A stretch of DNA of 64,000 bases, taken from positions 372,001-436,000 of the forward strand of contig NZ_JAAFZH010000003.1 of the NCBI RefSeq assembly GCF_010435915.1, in the 5' to 3' direction. The stretch is from Spirosoma terrae. Lineage in GTDB: Bacteria; Bacteroidota; Bacteroidia; Cytophagales; Spirosomataceae. The notes under the pieces were generated by a model. The model was not told the DNA's origin. It saw only the letters and a program-made list of their open reading frames with translations, and made no database searches. This document shows, piece by piece, positions 19,183-28,343 of this stretch (position 1 is the stretch's first letter; every line of letters begins with the position of its first letter). A program made the translations under genes and the position numbers.

Positions 19183-20109
19183 TCAACAGGCTTCTGCTTC
19201 GCAGTCATCCTCGGCGACGATCTCGGTTTCGAGGGTCGCGTGGCTGATGTTCTGATGTTCCAGACGATGGCGCGCATCGTGTTTCAGCGCGGCAACTTGT
19301 TCGTCGGTCAGGCCAGGTTTTAAGACCAGATGTGCCGTGAGTGCATTTTCGGTGGTGCTCATCGCCCATATGTGTACATGATGAACATCCTGAACACCAG
19401 AAACACCGCGCAAGTCGTTGATAACGGCAGTCGTATCAATCGTAGTAGGTACGCCATCGAGCGACAACCGTAAGCTGTCGTTTAGCAATTGCCAGGTAGA
19501 TGCCAGAATGATAGCTGCTACAACCAATCCAATCACCGGATCGATCCAGGTCCAGCCGGTATTGCTGATCAGTATCCCCGCAATGACGACGCCCAGCGAT
19601 ACCAGCGCATCGGCTGCCAGATGAAGATAGGCGCCTTTGGCATTCAAATCGTGATCTTTATTCCGTAGAAAAAGTAAGGCAGAGCCCGCATTGACCAAAA
19701 TGCCAACGCCCGCCACCCAGGCTACAGCTCCACCGGCTACTGGTTCGGGATGGCGAAACCGCTGGAGGCTTTCCCACAAAATAGCGCCTACAGTAACGAG
19801 CAGAATAACGGCATTCGTCAGTGAAGCTAAAACTGTACTTTTTCGGTAGCCGTACGTAAAGCCGGGCGTTTGCCGAACTTTGGCTAGACGGAAGGCCAGC
19901 AACGACAGTAGTAAACTCGCTACGTCACTTAGGTTGTGGCCTGCATCAGCCGTCAGAGCCAGGGAGTTGTAATAAAAACCCATCGCAAACTCAACGACTA
20001 CGTAGAGCGTGTTCATGACGGCCCCGATAATCAACGCCTGATTAACAGACGTTAAAACGGTTGGGCCGTGGCTATGACCGGCGTGATTGTGCGAGTGATC
20101 GTGTGCCAT
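19183..20109 (-). CDS. Cation diffusion facilitator (CDF) metal efflux protein
   Basis: A 308-residue inner-membrane antiporter that exports divalent metals, usually Zn2+ (also Co2+ or Cd2+). It has a His-rich start (HDHSHNHAGHSHGP), six transmembrane helices, and the paired metal-site motifs HNLSD (TM2) and HLAAD (TM5), then a cytosolic ferredoxin-like C-terminal domain (VHHVHIWAMST) and a Cys-containing tail. The HxxxD pattern is that of Zn-CDFs such as ZitB/CzcD. It is transcribed in the same direction as TonB receptor B and the DUF6660-like gene, but a large inverted repeat lies between. Confidence 0.93.
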   Translation of the reverse strand: MAHDHSHNHAGHSHGPTVLTSVNQALIIGAVMNTLYVVVEFAMGFYYNSLALTADAGHNLSDVASLLLSLLAFRLAKVRQTPGFTYGYRKSTVLASLTNAVILLVTVGAILWESLQRFRHPEPVAGGAVAWVAGVGILVNAGSALLFLRNKDHDLNAKGAYLHLAADALVSLGVVIAGILISNTGWTWIDPVIGLVVAAIILASTWQLLNDSLRLSLDGVPTTIDTTAVINDLRGVSGVQDVHHVHIWAMSTTENALTAHLVLKPGLTDEQVAALKHDARHRLEHQNISHATLETEIVAEDDCEAEAC

Positions 20110-20119
20110 ATTTATTTGA

Positions 20120-20219
20120 GTAGCGTGGACTTCCAGTCCGCGTAGCCGCAGGCTAAATTCGCGACAATTAGTTCAACATGAATTAGTCCGTGGCTACGTG
20201 GACTGGAAGTCCACGCTAC
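20120..20219. repeat. Long inverted repeat, family T copy 1
   Basis: Arms 20120-20147 and 20192-20219 are 28 nt long with one mismatch and enclose a 44-nt loop. It lies between TonB receptor B and the CDF gene. Shorter relatives with TAGCC...GGATG/CATCC words occur near 42512-42530 and 63895-63925. Confidence 0.85.
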
Positions 20220-20221
20220 GT

Positions 20222-22414
20222 TTACAGTTTTAGTTTAATACCGCCGTTGATGATTCGGCCATCCGTTGGCGCGTAAATATCCGTAACGAAGGTAGGTTGG
20301 GTTGGCGTACCATTGACCAGCGTTTCGAAACGCGATTGCCGAACGTCGAGGAAATTCTCGAAGTTGATAAACACACTGCCTTTGGATCGACCAAAACTCC
20401 ATTTCTTTTCAAGCATATAACCAAGCGTCCAGTACGAACGGGTTGTTGTCCCATTGGTACGTTGCTGCGGCCCCGAATAGAAAGCCTCAAAGCCTGTTTT
20501 TAGCTTATCCGTTTCATACAACGTAGTAAAGTAAAGCCGATGCTTCGCCGTTAGGGGAATCATGCCCGTCAGGTTGTCGAACTGGCGTTTCGTATCGATA
20601 AACGAATAACCGGCAAACGCGTGGAAATCATGATGAACCAATCGAACATTGGTTTCAAAACCCTGTGTTCTCAAATATCCATTGGCCGTACGAAACTGCG
20701 CCAGGCCCGTTGGACTTAATACGGTCAGACGATTCAATCGCGTATAGAAAAATAACTGATTGATCGACAGAGTAGTTGCGTCACCAAGTTCCGTGCGGTA
20801 GTTAATGTCCCAGTTTAAGCCCATCGATGATTCGGTCTGATCGCTACGTATCGACTGTAAATCGACGTTCTGGAACAACATCCGTTCCGCATCTTCCGTA
20901 AACAGGGTAGGGGCTTTGTAGCCCAGACCGCCACCAAGTCGGCTCGACCACTGTTCCGATGCCCGATAAAGCAGTGAAAAGCGGGGGAGTAAAAAAAACT
21001 TGGCGGGGCCGTTGCCCGTTGGATTGATGACGTCCGTGTTCACTACGTCGCTACGCAGACCCGTTTCCAGACTAAATTTGTCGGAGAGCGTAAGGGTGTT
21101 CTGAACGAAGATACCGCCAATGGTCTGCCGGTAGATCATAGCGGAAGGTGCTACGTTTAGCGGACTATTGTTGCGGAAATTATCGGTCCAGAGATTTACG
21201 CCGACAACCCAGTCTGATGTAGGCAAATGTTTAAAATAGCTCACTTCGGCGAACGACGATCCCTGCAACCCATCGAACCGATACGCGGGTAGAATAATGG
21301 CGCGTTTGAATCGACTAAAACTGTTTTTAATCGTTAAAACGGCATCGTTGCTAAAGCGCTTTTCCAGCCGAAATTGCGTAGCGAAACGCCGGGAGTCGTT
21401 GGCTTCGGTATAGCCCGAACTGGATTCGCTCTTAATGCTGGGCAGATAGCCACCCGTCCGTTGTTCGTCGCTCCAGATAACGCCAGCGGAAACCGTCATA
21501 GTGGCGTTCGGATACCAGAAAAACTTCGGCTGAAGTGTGGTCCGGGCGGTTTGGGGAAGGTCGGAAAATTGATCGTTGTTCGGGTCGTAAGCGCGCTGTA
21601 GATTGCGGGTTGCATAGAACGTAACGCCAACCTTGTCGTTTCGATGCGCGTAGTATCCGTTCAGATCAAGCCCCAGCGCCGACGTACCATTGATTAGAAA
21701 CGATAGTTCGCGTTCGCGAGTCGGGTCTTTGGTTACTAAATTGACAAGACCGGCAATGGCCCCGCTACCGTAGAGCGTAGACTGACAGCCTTTTACGACT
21801 TCAACCTGCTTCAGATTCAACGGCGGCACCTGCATCAGACTCAGACCGCTCGAAAATCCGCTGTAGAGCGGCAGGCCATCCTGCAACAGCTGCGTATAAC
21901 GCCCGTCCAGCCCCTGAATCCTGAACGTAGCGTTGGCCGACATAACGGAGGTTTGCTGCACCTGAATACCGGGGCTTTCCCGCAGAATGACCGCAATGTT
22001 GGCGGGATTCATATTGGCTTTTTCATCCAGCTCTTCGGCGTCGATTACCTCAACGCGGGTTGGTTCGTCGGCAACATTACGGCCACTGCGGGTAGACGAA
22101 ACCGTAATTTCCTCCAACTCTTCTTCAGAAGGTTCAAGGGCAATACGTAGTGTGTCCTGGGGCGTATTGGGTAGCGTGTGGTTCGCATTTTTAAAACCAA
22201 CGGCCGAAATCCGCAATCGATGCGGACCGCCCGATGGCAGTAACAGCCGTGCATAGCCCGACGTATCGGTAGCGGCTCCGTTCGTGCTGCCAATCAGCAA
22301 GATGGTGGCTCCCGGAATGGATTGATTGGTACTTGCGTGACGAACCGAAATATGTAAGGTGTCCTGGCTGAAAGCGGCTGTAGAAAGTAATAGAAATACA
22401 ATAACGTTTTTCAT
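20222..22414 (-). CDS. TonB-dependent receptor B with carboxypeptidase-regulatory-like domain
   Basis: A 730-residue outer-membrane receptor with a signal peptide (ending AAFSQ), a CarboxypepD_reg-like domain (about 20-105), a plug (about 125-235, STLYGSGAIAGLVNL) and a barrel ending GGIKLKL. It is a clear paralogue of receptor A at 861-3065. Upstream on the same strand is the small Cys/His-rich DUF6660-like gene, and downstream is a CDF metal exporter, so metal or metallophore uptake is the best guess. The ligand cannot be read from the sequence. Confidence 0.9.
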   Translation of the reverse strand: MKNVIVFLLLSTAAFSQDTLHISVRHASTNQSIPGATILLIGSTNGAATDTSGYARLLLPSGGPHRLRISAVGFKNANHTLPNTPQDTLRIALEPSEEELEEITVSSTRSGRNVADEPTRVEVIDAEELDEKANMNPANIAVILRESPGIQVQQTSVMSANATFRIQGLDGRYTQLLQDGLPLYSGFSSGLSLMQVPPLNLKQVEVVKGCQSTLYGSGAIAGLVNLVTKDPTRERELSFLINGTSALGLDLNGYYAHRNDKVGVTFYATRNLQRAYDPNNDQFSDLPQTARTTLQPKFFWYPNATMTVSAGVIWSDEQRTGGYLPSIKSESSSGYTEANDSRRFATQFRLEKRFSNDAVLTIKNSFSRFKRAIILPAYRFDGLQGSSFAEVSYFKHLPTSDWVVGVNLWTDNFRNNSPLNVAPSAMIYRQTIGGIFVQNTLTLSDKFSLETGLRSDVVNTDVINPTGNGPAKFFLLPRFSLLYRASEQWSSRLGGGLGYKAPTLFTEDAERMLFQNVDLQSIRSDQTESSMGLNWDINYRTELGDATTLSINQLFFYTRLNRLTVLSPTGLAQFRTANGYLRTQGFETNVRLVHHDFHAFAGYSFIDTKRQFDNLTGMIPLTAKHRLYFTTLYETDKLKTGFEAFYSGPQQRTNGTTTRSYWTLGYMLEKKWSFGRSKGSVFINFENFLDVRQSRFETLVNGTPTQPTFVTDIYAPTDGRIINGGIKLKL

Positions 22415-22485
22415 TGTGTATGAATGAATACAATGGAATAGATAACCGATGGAGGATCGGTCCTGAAAAAATCCATGAAAAACGA

Positions 22486-22806
22486 TTACAATTTAGGCGG
22501 CTGCCAGACTGAGCGCGCTACGTCGGCCAGAAACGGAGAGAGGTACGTAAAGATTTGTTGGGATAGCCCCGCCGTCATTGACTGGGCAGGACGTGTATAA
22601 CCGAAGGGCAACGGTACCGAAAAGCCCAGGCACGTAGCACAGTGGCAGAATGGGCTGCAGGGCGCTTTATGGTCCTGTTCGTCGGTATGCTGAGACGTAG
22701 CCGTATTCGCCGTAACACGTTCGTGAGCATGGCAGTCTGCGTCCGGGCAGGGAAGGCCGGAGAGCAGCAGAATCCATAACGAAAAGACGTAAACGACTAC
22801 CTTCAT
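22486..22806 (-). CDS. Small Cys/His-rich secreted protein (DUF6660-like)
   Basis: A 106-residue protein with a hydrophobic N-terminal segment (VVVYVFSLWILLLSGLP), then a run rich in Cys, His and Asp: CPDADCHAH and CSPFCHCATCLGF. I read it as a DUF6660-like family member from that pattern and from its position before a TonB receptor; the family name is from memory. The open frame extends to 22962, but the ATG at 22804-22806 gives a proper signal sequence. A role in periplasmic metal handling with receptor B is inferred. Confidence 0.7.
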   Translation of the reverse strand: MKVVVYVFSLWILLLSGLPCPDADCHAHERVTANTATSQHTDEQDHKAPCSPFCHCATCLGFSVPLPFGYTRPAQSMTAGLSQQIFTYLSPFLADVARSVWQPPKL

Positions 22807-22927
22807 GGCAACAAAGGTAAGGGACGGGCTAATGCAACAGGTAGTCAAAAAGTTGCCTAAAATCAACTTTTTGTACGTTCCCTTTTTTGCTACTATTGCA
22901 TTTTTTAGCCAAAAGTTACCTGTTTGA

Positions 22928-23848
22928 ATGGTCGTACGTCCGAAATACAACTGGCTTCGCATGCTCTTCGTTTGGCGAGGTTCGGTGCTTCCTGCTCTAA
23001 TTCCCAGACTTATTTTTTTGTTGCTTTTTTCGGTAGCGGTAGTGTATGGACATGGGTTTGTTTTTCAGTTTAAGATTCCGCTTACGCCCGCTCCATTTAC
23101 CATTATGGGTATTGCGCTGGCTATTTTTCTGGGGTTTCGAAATAACGCCAGTTACGATCGTTTCTGGGAAGGTCGTAAATTGTGGGGGGCGCTGGTGATT
23201 GATACCCGTTCGTTAGTCAGGCAGGCCATTACGATGGGAAACCTGCCCCGGAATTCACCGGAGATCGATTATTTTGTTCGACTACTCATTGCATTTACCT
23301 TTTCGCTGAAGCATCAGCTCCGACAAACAGACCCGACTCCTGATCTGAAGCGATTGTTACCCGATTCGCTCGCCGTAGCCATTCAGGCTGCCCGGTTTAA
23401 GCCAATTATGCTATTGGTTGAGATGGGAAACTGGTTGCAGCAGGGGAAAGAGGCAGGCCGTATCGATTCCACTACGTTATTGGCATTCGACCGTAATCTG
23501 AATGAGCTTTCGGGTATTGTTGGTGGCTGTGAACGTATCGCCAATACGCCTATTCCCTATACCTACAGTGTATTGCTTCACCGAACGGTTTATATATACT
23601 GTCTTTTGTTGCCTTTTGGCTTAGTTGATAGTATCGGCTGGATGACTCCGCTGATTGTTGTTTTTATTGGGTATACGTTCATCGCGCTGGATGCTATCGG
23701 TAATGAAATTGAAGAGCCTTTCGGAATGGAAGCCAACGATCTGGCGCTAAACCAGATCAGTCAGACGATTGAAGCCAGCTTATTGGAAATGATTGGTCAG
23801 GCTCCTCCCGATCCTACTAAAAAGACAAATCCGCTGTTTGTGGATTGA
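22928..23848 (+). CDS. Bestrophin family inner-membrane channel
   Basis: A 306-residue membrane protein of the bestrophin/RFP-TM family. Typical features are IPRLIFLLLFSVAVVYGHG (TM1), the FLGFRNNASYDRFWEGRKLWG motif, and a helix-rich C-terminal half ending with DPTKK. Bacterial bestrophins form pentameric cation channels. It is divergent from the DUF6660-like gene, with a 121-nt shared intergenic region, and is followed by the convergent PepSY gene. Confidence 0.92.
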   Translation: MVVRPKYNWLRMLFVWRGSVLPALIPRLIFLLLFSVAVVYGHGFVFQFKIPLTPAPFTIMGIALAIFLGFRNNASYDRFWEGRKLWGALVIDTRSLVRQAITMGNLPRNSPEIDYFVRLLIAFTFSLKHQLRQTDPTPDLKRLLPDSLAVAIQAARFKPIMLLVEMGNWLQQGKEAGRIDSTTLLAFDRNLNELSGIVGGCERIANTPIPYTYSVLLHRTVYIYCLLLPFGLVDSIGWMTPLIVVFIGYTFIALDAIGNEIEEPFGMEANDLALNQISQTIEASLLEMIGQAPPDPTKKTNPLFVD

Positions 23849-23876
23849 TTCGTAAGTGATCACGGAGCTGTAACTA

Positions 23877-24677
23877 CTATTGGTTACGAACTCGTTTTCC
23901 AACGGCAATAGCCGATGCGAACTGCTTCGCTTTGCGCCGGGACCGAAAACTAGGGGATGACACAAAATAGAGCGCGAACCCCGACGTAATCGTCAACAGT
24001 CCCAGGATAGAAAACACCCGTAGCAGGCTGTTGTTCATGTCGTCACGGCCCTCGTAATCCATGGTGTGGAGCATCCATAGAAAATCAAATACACGCCAGG
24101 GATCGGTACGTACCGATTGAACGGTGCCGAGCTGTGCTGCTACGTATATGGTTGCGTGAGCGGGTTGTCGAAAGGTTATGGCATAAGCCGGTAATGGCTT
24201 TTTTCGGTATTCGTGATGGCCATTGGTGTTGGTCAGGTATTGAACGTGTTCGATGGCCGATGGTCCCGAAAATCGCTGTTGAGCAATGGTCATCGCTTCG
24301 CTTTTGGACAGTGGTTGACGTAGCGCTCCCGTCTGTGCATCGGCCAACTGCGTATGGGTCATCGAATGCGAGCCGTGCTGCATGGAATAGGCTAGCTGAT
24401 ACGTCGGTTTGCCCAGTATGTCAATCAGTTGGATACTGATCAGCGAATCTACGCCCGGTCGTTGACGTAATGCCTGCAGGGGGATGGATGGAGAAACCAG
24501 CGATAGACTCATGGGCATGGCTCCCGCTGGCCGTTTAAGATGATCGCCGTGAATAGAATCGAGGTTAGACCAGCTAAAATACAGACCCCCGACTGTCCAG
24601 AGCAGGAACTGAATACCAATAAATAAGCCCAGATATCGGTGCGTTTTGCGAATGCGAAGATGCCAGATTCGGCTCAT
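23877..24677 (-). CDS. PepSY domain-containing membrane protein
   Basis: A 266-residue protein with an N-terminal transmembrane helix (YLGLFIGIQFLLWTVGGLYF), a periplasmic PepSY region (KSEAMTIAQQRF; GTVQSVRTD) and a C-terminal helix (LRVFSILGLLTITSGFALYF). PepSY-associated TM proteins often accompany TonB receptors for iron or other metals and may act in ferric reduction; here the neighbourhood (receptor B, CDF) supports a metal role but does not prove it. HGDH, HH and HTM clusters in the periplasmic part could bind metal. Confidence 0.85.
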   Translation of the reverse strand: MSRIWHLRIRKTHRYLGLFIGIQFLLWTVGGLYFSWSNLDSIHGDHLKRPAGAMPMSLSLVSPSIPLQALRQRPGVDSLISIQLIDILGKPTYQLAYSMQHGSHSMTHTQLADAQTGALRQPLSKSEAMTIAQQRFSGPSAIEHVQYLTNTNGHHEYRKKPLPAYAITFRQPAHATIYVAAQLGTVQSVRTDPWRVFDFLWMLHTMDYEGRDDMNNSLLRVFSILGLLTITSGFALYFVSSPSFRSRRKAKQFASAIAVGKRVRNQ

Positions 24678-24792
24678 AGGAAGGATATAAATAACTCCTT
24701 AAAAGTAAGCGAAACTGGTGAGGTAATGATTGATTATATCTGATTAGGGGTAAGATTCTGTATTCATACGATGATGTCCTGAAAGTTCTTCG

Positions 24793-24821
24793 TTGACAAT
24801 CGTTCTACGTACTTTTCTTTG
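24793..24821 (+). promoter_or_regulatory. Candidate Bacteroidota promoter for the riboswitch-metE transcript
   Basis: A TTG at 24793-24795 is followed after 18 nt by TTTCTTTG (24814-24821), which matches TAnnTTTG at all but one defined position. It lies about 55 nt before the riboswitch P1 stem, so the transcript would begin near 24828. Confidence 0.45.
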
Positions 24822-24875
24822 CTTTTGCCGATTCTATACGGTTATTTTGACCCAACGTTCTTTGTTTTCCGTCAA

Positions 24876-25061
24876 ACAGGCTACCGGTTTTCCTGAGAGG
24901 TTCAGGAAATGAAAAAGGAATCGTGTGAGAATCACGAGCAGACGTTGCTACTGTATGTGACCGTTTAGAAAAGGGTTTGCCCTCAATGTCCATTGTTCCA
25001 AAAAGCGGAGTGAGAAGGATGGCAGATACCGTCACAAGCCAGGAGACTTGCCTTAGCCTTG
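24876..25061 (+). ncRNA. Cobalamin riboswitch
   Basis: The outer P1 helix is formed by AGGCTA (24878-24883) and TAGCCT (25054-25059). Inside are the conserved blocks of the cobalamin class: GAATCGTGTGAGAATCACGAGC (24918-24939, the GGTGCAAATCC equivalent), GTTGCTACTGTA (24943-24954, the CGCTACTGT equivalent) and AGCCAGGAGACTTGCC (25037-25052, the B12-box end). Binding of adenosyl- or methylcobalamin should turn off the gene downstream, the B12-independent methionine synthase, which is the known logic for metE. The leader from 25062 to the start contains a hairpin at about 25118-25138 (CGGCTTC / GGAGCCG) that may be the expression platform. Confidence 0.92.
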
Positions 25062-25231
25062 CTGATTGCGCCTACACGCTATTGGGCTTCATCACCATTG
25101 ACAATCCTTTCGTTTTTCGGCTTCTCCCCGGAGCCGGAAAGGGTGCGTCGTGTTGATTAACGTTCTGATAGAGTGATGGGTGTATGGAGTTCGGCATCGA
25201 ACGCGATCAATCATTTTATCCAGTTAACAGC

Positions 25232-27559
25232 ATGATCGCACACAATCTCGGCTATCCACGAATCGGTAGCCACCGCGAACTCAAACGGGCCTGCGAACAG
25301 TTCTGGGCCAACAAAATCACACGTCAGCAACTACAGGATGTTGGTCGGCAAATCCGGCACGACAACTGGCTGACCCAACAGCAGGCTGGTATTACGCTGG
25401 TTCCCTGCAACGATTTTTCATTCTACGATCAGGTCCTCGACATGTCGCTGACCGTCGGTGCCATTCCTGAGCGCTTTCAGGCGCTACGTGACCAGCCGTC
25501 TGCCGATTGGCTGACGCTCTATTTTGCGATGGCACGCGGTTATCAGCAGAACGGCCTCGATCTGAAGGCGATGGAAATGACCAAATGGTTCGACACAAAC
25601 TACCATTACATTGTTCCAGAGTTTACAGTTGATCAGTCCTTTACGTTGCTCTCGGAAAAGGTTTTCGAGGAGTTTGGGGAAGCAAAACAGACGCTTGGCA
25701 ACGTAGCGAAACCCGTGTTGTTGGGGCCCGTATCGTATCTGCTGCTTGGTAAAGAAAAAGGAGAGGATTTTCATCGACTCGATTTGCTGGATCGGCTTTT
25801 ACCGGTTTATGAACAAATACTGACTCGCTTACAAAGCCAGGGCGCTACGTGGATTCAGTTCGATGAACCAACGCTAGCGCTTGATTTAACGGACGATCAG
25901 CGGTCAGCCTTTGCCAAAACGTATCGTCGGCTACGTAGCGAATTTCCGCAGCTGAAACTATTGCTGGCCTCTTATTTTGACTGCTACGGTTCAAATCTGG
26001 AGCTGGCACTGCATTTGCCAGTCGATGTGCTTCATCTGGATCTGGTACGTTGCTCCAGTCAGCTGGACGATATTCTGAATACCGATTTCGTTGATACGTC
26101 GATGGGATTGTCGCTGGGAGTTGTGGATGGACGTAACATCTGGATCAACGATCTGGCTAAATCGAAAGCGACCATTCAGCGGGTTGTTGATACGTTAGGA
26201 ACTGATCGCGTGTTTGTCGCTCCATCGTGTTCGTTGCTGCACGTTCCCTGCGATCTAGCCAACGAAACCAATGAGCAGGGACTAGCGCCCGAAATCAAAC
26301 AGTGGCTTGCGTTTGCCCGACAAAAGCTAGATGAGGTTGTTACGTTGGCGACGCTGGTTCAGGAGTCAGACAACGTAACGGCGAACGTAGCATTCGCCGT
26401 AAACCAGTCAGCAATCGAAGCTCGAAAAACGTCGGTGATGATCAACCGGCCTGCTGTTCAGCAGCGTGTTCGGCAATTGACCGACCAGGACGCACAACGG
26501 CAACGTGCGTTCGCCGAACGGCAATCTATTCAGCACGACCAATTGCAATTGCCGCTTTTTCCAACCACAACCATCGGGTCGTTTCCGCAAACTGATGCTG
26601 TTCGGCTGAATCGGGCGAAGTATAAAAAAGGCGAGCAGACATTGGAACAGTACGAAGCGTTTATTCGGGAAGAAACCGAAAAAGCCATTCGCTGGCAGGA
26701 AGAAATTGGACTGGATGTGCTGGTTCACGGCGAATTCGAACGAAACGACATGGTCGAATATTTCGGGGAATTGCTCGATGGCTTTGCGTTCAGCGACAAT
26801 GGGTGGGTACAGAGCTACGGTTCCCGTTGCGTGAAACCACCAATCATCTACGGCGATGTACATCGACCAGCACCGATGACGGTACGTTGGGCGCAGTTTG
26901 CGCAGTCGCTGACGAATAAATTGATGAAAGGAATGCTCACGGGGCCCGTCACGATTTTACAATGGTCGTTTGTGCGCGACGATCAGCCGCGTCGTGATAC
27001 GTGTCTGCAACTGGCGCTGGCTATTCACGACGAAGTGGTTGACCTGGAAAAAGCAGGTATTCGCGTCATTCAGATCGACGAACCGGCACTCCGGGAAGGT
27101 TTACCGCTACGTCGCGAGAACTGGGATACGTATCTGAACTGGGCTGTGATGGCGTTTCGCGTAGCCGCTGCCGGAGTAGAGGATCATACGCAAATCCACA
27201 CGCACATGTGCTACGCGGAGTTTAACGACATTATCGGTGCTATTGCCGATCTGGATGCCGACGTAATCACCATCGAAACATCGCGATCGCAGATGGAGCT
27301 GCTGGATGCCTTTTCCCGGTTTGCTTATCCAAACGAAATCGGGCCAGGCGTCTACGATATTCATAGTCCCCGCGTACCAACGGTCCAGGAAATGGTTGAG
27401 TTACTTCAGATGGCGTCGAACGTGTTGCCCGCACGAAACCTGTGGGTCAATCCAGACTGCGGACTGAAAACGCGTCGCTGGCCGGAAACAACCGAAGCAC
27501 TGAAAAACATGGTGCTGGCCGCTCAAACAGCCAGGGAGCTGGTCGCTGAGTCGGTGTAG
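25232..27559 (+). CDS. metE: Cobalamin-independent methionine synthase
   Basis: A 775-residue enzyme that transfers a methyl group from 5-methyltetrahydropteroyl-glutamate to homocysteine in the cytosol. The N-terminal domain starts HNLGYPRIGSHRELKRA. The catalytic C-terminal domain has FPTTTIGSFPQT, the zinc ligands His/Cys in HTHMCYAEF and a Cys in NPDCGLKTR, and QIDEPALREGL. An upstream ATG at 25184 is in frame, but the family begins at MIAHNLGYPRIG, so 25232 is the better start. A cobalamin riboswitch precedes it, so B12 should repress it; this implies a B12-dependent MetH elsewhere. Confidence 0.96.
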   Translation: MIAHNLGYPRIGSHRELKRACEQFWANKITRQQLQDVGRQIRHDNWLTQQQAGITLVPCNDFSFYDQVLDMSLTVGAIPERFQALRDQPSADWLTLYFAMARGYQQNGLDLKAMEMTKWFDTNYHYIVPEFTVDQSFTLLSEKVFEEFGEAKQTLGNVAKPVLLGPVSYLLLGKEKGEDFHRLDLLDRLLPVYEQILTRLQSQGATWIQFDEPTLALDLTDDQRSAFAKTYRRLRSEFPQLKLLLASYFDCYGSNLELALHLPVDVLHLDLVRCSSQLDDILNTDFVDTSMGLSLGVVDGRNIWINDLAKSKATIQRVVDTLGTDRVFVAPSCSLLHVPCDLANETNEQGLAPEIKQWLAFARQKLDEVVTLATLVQESDNVTANVAFAVNQSAIEARKTSVMINRPAVQQRVRQLTDQDAQRQRAFAERQSIQHDQLQLPLFPTTTIGSFPQTDAVRLNRAKYKKGEQTLEQYEAFIREETEKAIRWQEEIGLDVLVHGEFERNDMVEYFGELLDGFAFSDNGWVQSYGSRCVKPPIIYGDVHRPAPMTVRWAQFAQSLTNKLMKGMLTGPVTILQWSFVRDDQPRRDTCLQLALAIHDEVVDLEKAGIRVIQIDEPALREGLPLRRENWDTYLNWAVMAFRVAAAGVEDHTQIHTHMCYAEFNDIIGAIADLDADVITIETSRSQMELLDAFSRFAYPNEIGPGVYDIHSPRVPTVQEMVELLQMASNVLPARNLWVNPDCGLKTRRWPETTEALKNMVLAAQTARELVAESV

Positions 27560-27561
27560 TG

Positions 27562-27658
27562 GGTTTTGGGTTCATCGTTTTTGGTTTATGGTTGGCTGAC
27601 GCCGGATTATTACTAACGCGTCAGCCAACCATAAACCAAGAACTATAAACCCAAAACC
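27562..27658. repeat. Long inverted repeat, family S copy 1
   Basis: Arms 27562-27602 and 27617-27658 are about 41 nt with a few mismatches. The outer parts read GGTTTTGGG / CCCAAAACC and the inner parts GTTGGCTGACG / CGTCAGCCAAC. It begins 2 nt after the metE stop codon and probably ends its transcript. Related copies are at 32430-32533 and 63049-63127. Confidence 0.85.
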
Positions 27659-27700
27659 TTGCGTTAATTTTACCTGTCGAACTAAAAACTACCGTTGGCT

Positions 27701-27949
27701 ATGGCTATAGGTCTCCCTACTAAACACGAGCATACGGCTTGTCCGCGCTGTCATCAATCATTTGAATGTCGCGTTGACAGTATCAACTTGTGTCAATGCC
27801 AATCACTTACCTTGACAGATGCTCAGCGACAATACATTAGTTCGTTGTATCAGGGGTGCCTGTGTGCCGATTGCCTGCGGATTCTTCGATCAGAATACAA
27901 TCAGCTTAATCACCAGAAAAAAGTAAATCAATTGCTGCATGGCCATTAA
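27701..27949 (+). CDS. Cysteine-rich CWC family protein
   Basis: An 82-residue protein of the Cys-rich CWC type, with CPRCHQSFECRV (two CxxC-like pairs), LCQCQSLTL and CLCADCLRIL. Eight Cys in this spacing look like a zinc-binding module. No catalytic motif is seen and the function of the family is unknown. A TTG at 27695 gives two more residues, but ATG 27701 is preferred. Its end overlaps the start of the thioesterase gene by 11 nt, so the two are co-transcribed. Confidence 0.8.
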   Translation: MAIGLPTKHEHTACPRCHQSFECRVDSINLCQCQSLTLTDAQRQYISSLYQGCLCADCLRILRSEYNQLNHQKKVNQLLHGH

Positions 27950-28340
27950 TGAGTCTTCTTCTATTGCCGAACGAATTGCTGCTGCCGAAACGCGAATTTT
28001 TAAAGCTGTCTTTCCGAACACAACGAATCATTACGATACACTCTTTGGGGGTACTGCCCTGCAAATGATGGATGAAGTGGCCTTTATAACGGCTACCCGT
28101 TTTTCGCGAAAGCGAATGGTTACGGTGTCCAGCGATAAAATCAATTTTACCAAGTCTATTCCAGCCGGAACGATTATTGAGCTGGTTGGCCGGATCGACC
28201 ATGTTGGGAATACCAGTATTCGAATTGCCGTTGAAATTTATGTAGAAGAGATGTATTCTATGGAAAGACATCAGGCTATTCACGGCACCTTTACGTTCGT
28301 TGCCCTGGATGAAGACAAAAAGCCTATCCGCATTTTGTGA
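27939..28340 (+). CDS. Acyl-CoA thioesterase (hotdog fold)
   Basis: A 133-residue cytosolic hotdog-fold thioesterase that hydrolyses acyl-CoA. The catalytic Asn/Asp and helix appear as NHYDTLFGGTALQMMDEVAFITATRF, followed by SSDKINFTKSIPAGTIIELVGRI. This is the YciA/BACH type. It overlaps the CWC gene by 11 nt and is followed 3 nt later by a hypothetical gene, so the three form one short operon. Confidence 0.92.
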   Translation: MAINESSSIAERIAAAETRIFKAVFPNTTNHYDTLFGGTALQMMDEVAFITATRFSRKRMVTVSSDKINFTKSIPAGTIIELVGRIDHVGNTSIRIAVEIYVEEMYSMERHQAIHGTFTFVALDEDKKPIRIL

Positions 28341-28343
28341 GCC

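Noticed and set aside
22834-22856. A fourth copy of the GCAAC...GTTGC operator before the DUF6660-like gene
   Set aside because: GCAAC and GTTGC are present but 13 nt apart instead of 3, so it does not match the other three sites.
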